64,000 nt of DNA from Blastococcus haudaquaticus. GTDB taxonomy: Bacteria > Actinomycetota > Actinomycetes > Mycobacteriales > Geodermatophilaceae. The position numbers were made by a program, and so were the translations under genes. The notes beneath the pieces were generated by a model. That model made no database searches, was not told the DNA's origin, and was given only the letters and a program-made list of their open reading frames with translations. Positions 61,507 to 64,000 of this stretch are shown here, one piece after another (position 1 is the first letter of the stretch; each line of letters begins with the position of its first letter). The stretch is taken from NCBI RefSeq assembly GCF_900230285.1, contig NZ_OCNK01000001.1, forward strand, positions 992,001 through 1,056,000, read 5' to 3'.

Positions 61507-62981
61507 CCGCCGATCCTCTCCTGCGCGCGGACGGCCGGGCGACGCAGGGCGAACGTGCCGAGCAGGCCGATCAGCAACGCGGCGAGGACGCCGAGGTTGG
61601 CGTACGCCCAGTCGCCCTCGCGGCCGCCCAGCCCGACGGCGCCCAGCAGGTAGCCCTGCCAGTCCAGCCAGCCGGCGTAGGTGTTGGTGACCAGGCCCCA
61701 CCCGACGACGGTGCCCGCGAGGAGGAGGGCCAGCGGGACCGGCTGGACGCTGCCGTACCGGCCGCGGGCGTCGTAGAGGTCGGCCTCGGCGTAGTCGCGC
61801 TTCCGCACCGCCAGGTCCGCCAGCACGATCCCGCACCAGGCCGCGATCGGGACGCCCAGCGTGATGAGGAAGCCCTGGAACTGGAAGAAGAACTCGTCGG
61901 CGACGAAGACCACGAAGATCGTCCCCAGGACCATCAGCACGCCGTCGATCAGCGCGGCCACCGGCCGGGGCACCCGGACGCCGGCGGCGAGCAGGGAGAG
62001 CCCGGACGAGTAGATGTCGAGCAGCGCGCCGCCGATCAGGCCGAGCACGACGACGAGGATGAACGGCACCAGGAACCAGGTGGGCAGGATCGTGCCGAGG
62101 GCGCCGATCGGGTCCGCACCGATGGCCGCCGACAGGTCGGGGTCGGAGCCGGCGAGCAGGAGGCCGGTGAGCAGCAGCAGGACCGGGGCCAGCGCCCCAC
62201 CGAACGTCGTCCAGCCGACGACGCCGCGCGTGGACGCCTCGCGCGGCAGGTACCGCGAGTAGTCGGCCGCCGCGTTCACCCAGCCGAAGCCGTAGCCGGT
62301 CATCACGAAGACCAGCGCGCCGACGAAGGCCGCGGTCGAGCCCGGCTGCGCGGAGGTGACCGCCGACCAGTCGATCTCGCCGGCGACCAGGGCGATGTAG
62401 ACGACGGTCAGCACCCCGGTGACGACCGTGATCACGGTCTGCATGCGCATGATCAGGTCGAAGCCCAGGACGCCGCCGGCGACCACCAGCGCAGCGACGA
62501 CGAGCAGCGCGACCACCTGGGTGGCGGTGCCGCCGCTCCAGCCCAGCTGGGTGAAGACGGTCGACGTCGCCAGGGTGGCCAGCGAGACCAGCACGGTCTC
62601 CCAGCCGACGGTCAGGATCCAGGACAGCACCGCCGGCACCTTGTTGCCGTTCACGCCGAACGCCGCGCGGCTCAGCACCAGGGTCGGCGCGGACCCCCGC
62701 TTCCCGGCGATGGCGACGAAGCCGCAGAGCAGGAAGGAGACGACGATCCCGACGACGCCCGCGACGACGGCCTGCCAGAAGCTGATCCCGAAGCCGAGGA
62801 GGAACGAGCCGTAGGCCAGGCCCAGGACGCTGACGTTGGCGCCGAACCAGGGCCAGAACAGCTGCCGGGTGGTGCCCTTGCGCTCGCTCTCGTCGATGAC
62901 GTTGATGCCGTTGGTCTCGACGGCCACCCGCGGCGTGGGCGGGCCGGGGACCTCGGGGGCGTGGGTGGCCTGCTGTGCCAT
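61503..62981 (-). CDS. NCS1-family nucleobase/cofactor permease
   Basis: 492-residue 12-helix NCS1 (cytosine/purine/allantoin/hydantoin-type) transporter: ESERKGTTRQLFWPWFGANV before helix 1, SRAAFGVNGNKVPAVLSWI, and DYSRYLPREAS in the central loop. Substrate unknown; a nucleobase, vitamin or amide fitting the coupled isochorismatase-type hydrolase is likely. ATG 62981 with AGGAGG about 8 nt upstream. Its 3' end overlaps the hydrolase. Confidence 0.9.
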   Translation of the reverse strand: MAQQATHAPEVPGPPTPRVAVETNGINVIDESERKGTTRQLFWPWFGANVSVLGLAYGSFLLGFGISFWQAVVAGVVGIVVSFLLCGFVAIAGKRGSAPTLVLSRAAFGVNGNKVPAVLSWILTVGWETVLVSLATLATSTVFTQLGWSGGTATQVVALLVVAALVVAGGVLGFDLIMRMQTVITVVTGVLTVVYIALVAGEIDWSAVTSAQPGSTAAFVGALVFVMTGYGFGWVNAAADYSRYLPREASTRGVVGWTTFGGALAPVLLLLTGLLLAGSDPDLSAAIGADPIGALGTILPTWFLVPFILVVVLGLIGGALLDIYSSGLSLLAAGVRVPRPVAALIDGVLMVLGTIFVVFVADEFFFQFQGFLITLGVPIAAWCGIVLADLAVRKRDYAEADLYDARGRYGSVQPVPLALLLAGTVVGWGLVTNTYAGWLDWQGYLLGAVGLGGREGDWAYANLGVLAALLIGLLGTFALRRPAVRAQERIGG

Positions 62982-63115
62982 CGGTGCGTCCTCCTGCGGT
63001 GCGCCGGGTCCGGCGGATCCTTCGTCGCTGCGGCACGGTAGCCGCGCGCGCCCCGGCGGGCCCGCGGGCCGCAGCCGCAGACGGGTCCGGTGATCCGATC
63101 GTGATCTCCGTGTGC

Positions 63116-63134
63116 TTAGGTCAGCCTTACCTGA
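63116..63134. promoter_or_regulatory. IdeR/DtxR-type iron box
   Basis: TTAGGTCAGCCTTACCTGA matches the 19-bp actinobacterial iron-box consensus at 15 positions. It lies 18 bp before the start codon of the siderophore-binding lipoprotein gene, so iron should repress that gene. Confidence 0.8.
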
Positions 63135-63152
63135 CCGTCCGAAGGAGCACGC

Positions 63153-64000
63153 ATGTCCGCCCGTCCCGCCCTCCGCGGTGCCGCCCTCCTGGCCACCGCT
63201 CTCGTCGTCGCCGGCTGCGGTTCCGGTGACGACATGGCGCCCGACTCCGGCGGGGCGGCATCGGGCTCGTCGGAGGCCTTCCCCGTCACGGTGAGCACGG
63301 CGTTCGGCGACGTGACGGTCGAGGAGGAGCCCACGCGCGTCGTCGCGCTCGGCTGGTCCGACGCGGAGACCGCACTGGCTCTCGGCGTCCAGCCGGTCGG
63401 CGCGAGCGACTGGCTCGCCGTCGGGACCGACGACGGTCTCGGCGAGTGGGTCGAGCAGGAGTACGACGAGGCGCCGGAGATCATCGAGACCCTGGAGCCC
63501 AGCTTCGAGGCCATCGCGGCGCTCGAGCCGGACCTGATCCTGGACACCCGCTCGTCCGCCGACCAGGAGCGCTACGACCTGCTGAGCGAGATCGCGCCGA
63601 CGATCGGCCAGCCCGAGGGCGTCGGGCCGTACCAGACCACCTGGCAGCAGCAGCTGGACCTGGTCGGGCAGGCGCTCGGCCGGACCGAGGAGGCCTCCGA
63701 CCTGGAGGCCGAGGTCGAGCAGGCGTTCACCGACGCCGCCGCCGAGCACCCCGAGTTCGAGGGCACGGAGGTCGCCGTGGGCGCCTACAGCTCCGACGGC
63801 TTCGCCGCGTACGTCAGCGGCGACGCCCGCGTGGCGTTCATGGAGCAGCTGGGCTTCCAGAACAAGGCCGCCATCGAGGAGCAGGCCACCGAGAGCTTCT
63901 TCGTCCCGGTGAGCGAGGAGCAGCTGAACCTGCTCGACGCCGAGCTGACCGTCGTCTTCCCGATCTTCGTGGAGGCGAGCGAGTTCACCGGCAACCCGCT
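63153..64000 (+). CDS. Iron-siderophore ABC transporter substrate-binding lipoprotein (3' end outside window)
   Basis: 282 codons visible. The lipoprotein signal peptide ends in LVVAGC with C22 as the lipidated residue. A FecB/TroA-like periplasmic-binding fold follows: TRVVALGWSDAETALALGV, then IAALEPDLILDTRSSADQE and the start of the second lobe after a long linking helix (LDLVGQALGRTEEASDLEAEV region). It should capture ferric siderophores at the cell surface. GAAGGAG precedes the ATG at 63153. An iron box overlaps the promoter; transporter partners probably lie beyond the window. Confidence 0.9.
   Translation, partial: MSARPALRGAALLATALVVAGCGSGDDMAPDSGGAASGSSEAFPVTVSTAFGDVTVEEEPTRVVALGWSDAETALALGVQPVGASDWLAVGTDDGLGEWVEQEYDEAPEIIETLEPSFEAIAALEPDLILDTRSSADQERYDLLSEIAPTIGQPEGVGPYQTTWQQQLDLVGQALGRTEEASDLEAEVEQAFTDAAAEHPEFEGTEVAVGAYSSDGFAAYVSGDARVAFMEQLGFQNKAAIEEQATESFFVPVSEEQLNLLDAELTVVFPIFVEASEFTGNP

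Overview
The window is very G+C-rich DNA with GTG and ATG starts used about equally and many 4-base stop/start overlaps (ATGA or GTGA). It carries actinobacterial families: an F420-type LLM oxidoreductase, DUF222-HNH, mycofactocin glycosyltransferase MftF, a SAM-IV-type riboswitch and an IdeR-like iron box. I infer a chromosomal segment of a free-living Actinomycetota, most likely of the Geodermatophilaceae type (Blastococcus, Geodermatophilus, Modestobacter). No rRNA, tRNA, insertion sequence, prophage or CRISPR array was seen.

Region 1 (1-20130) looks like an amine/polyamine catabolic island. It holds three APC permeases, a saccharopine dehydrogenase-like enzyme, a GabT-type aminotransferase with a divergent PucR regulator, an LLM flavin oxidoreductase, and a GntR regulator coupled to a soluble Cache-domain protein. 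Divergent from that regulator is an FeS / FAD oxidase / small-protein operon followed by an aminoaldehyde dehydrogenase. The island ends with an agmatinase-type ureohydrolase, a copper amine oxidase and an Lrp/AsnC regulator. A plausible flow is guanidino compound or diamine, to aminoaldehyde (copper amine oxidase), to GABA (aldehyde dehydrogenase), to succinate semialdehyde (GabT). The FeS/FAD/small-protein trio with LLM, permease and Cache/GntR is the best candidate here for an undescribed catabolic system.

Region 2 (20283-35224) is mixed housekeeping. It has a membrane protein, thioesterase, MscS channel, Zn alcohol dehydrogenase, threonine-aldolase-like lyase, a SAM-IV riboswitch with metY-metX, a SufS-like protein, gamma-carbonic anhydrase, MetE-like methyltransferase, an XRE/membrane-protein pair with paired operators, NADP-glutamate dehydrogenase, NnrD, a histidine phosphatase and a YdeI-like protein.

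Region 3 (35241-50119) has a secreted NlpC/P60 peptidase, a Cys/His-rich small protein, a TldD/TldE pair, a Na+/H+ antiporter fused to a UBP zinc finger, an MBL hydrolase, an ArsR-SRPBCC-SRPBCC-DoxX-VOC operon with twin palindromic operators, a TRZ/ATZ amidohydrolase, DedA, an alpha/beta hydrolase and a DUF222-HNH protein.

Region 4 (50174-64000) has a form II CoxSLM molybdenum hydroxylase with an unusual tail-anchored CoxG, an MFS exporter with a GAF regulator, a Bcr/CflA exporter, a coupled NCS1 permease-isochorismatase-MftF operon, and the start of a siderophore-binding lipoprotein gene behind an IdeR-like box.

Many monocistronic genes lack a Shine-Dalgarno sequence and instead have an nAnnnT-type -10 hexamer ending 6-8 nt before the start codon, which suggests leaderless transcription.
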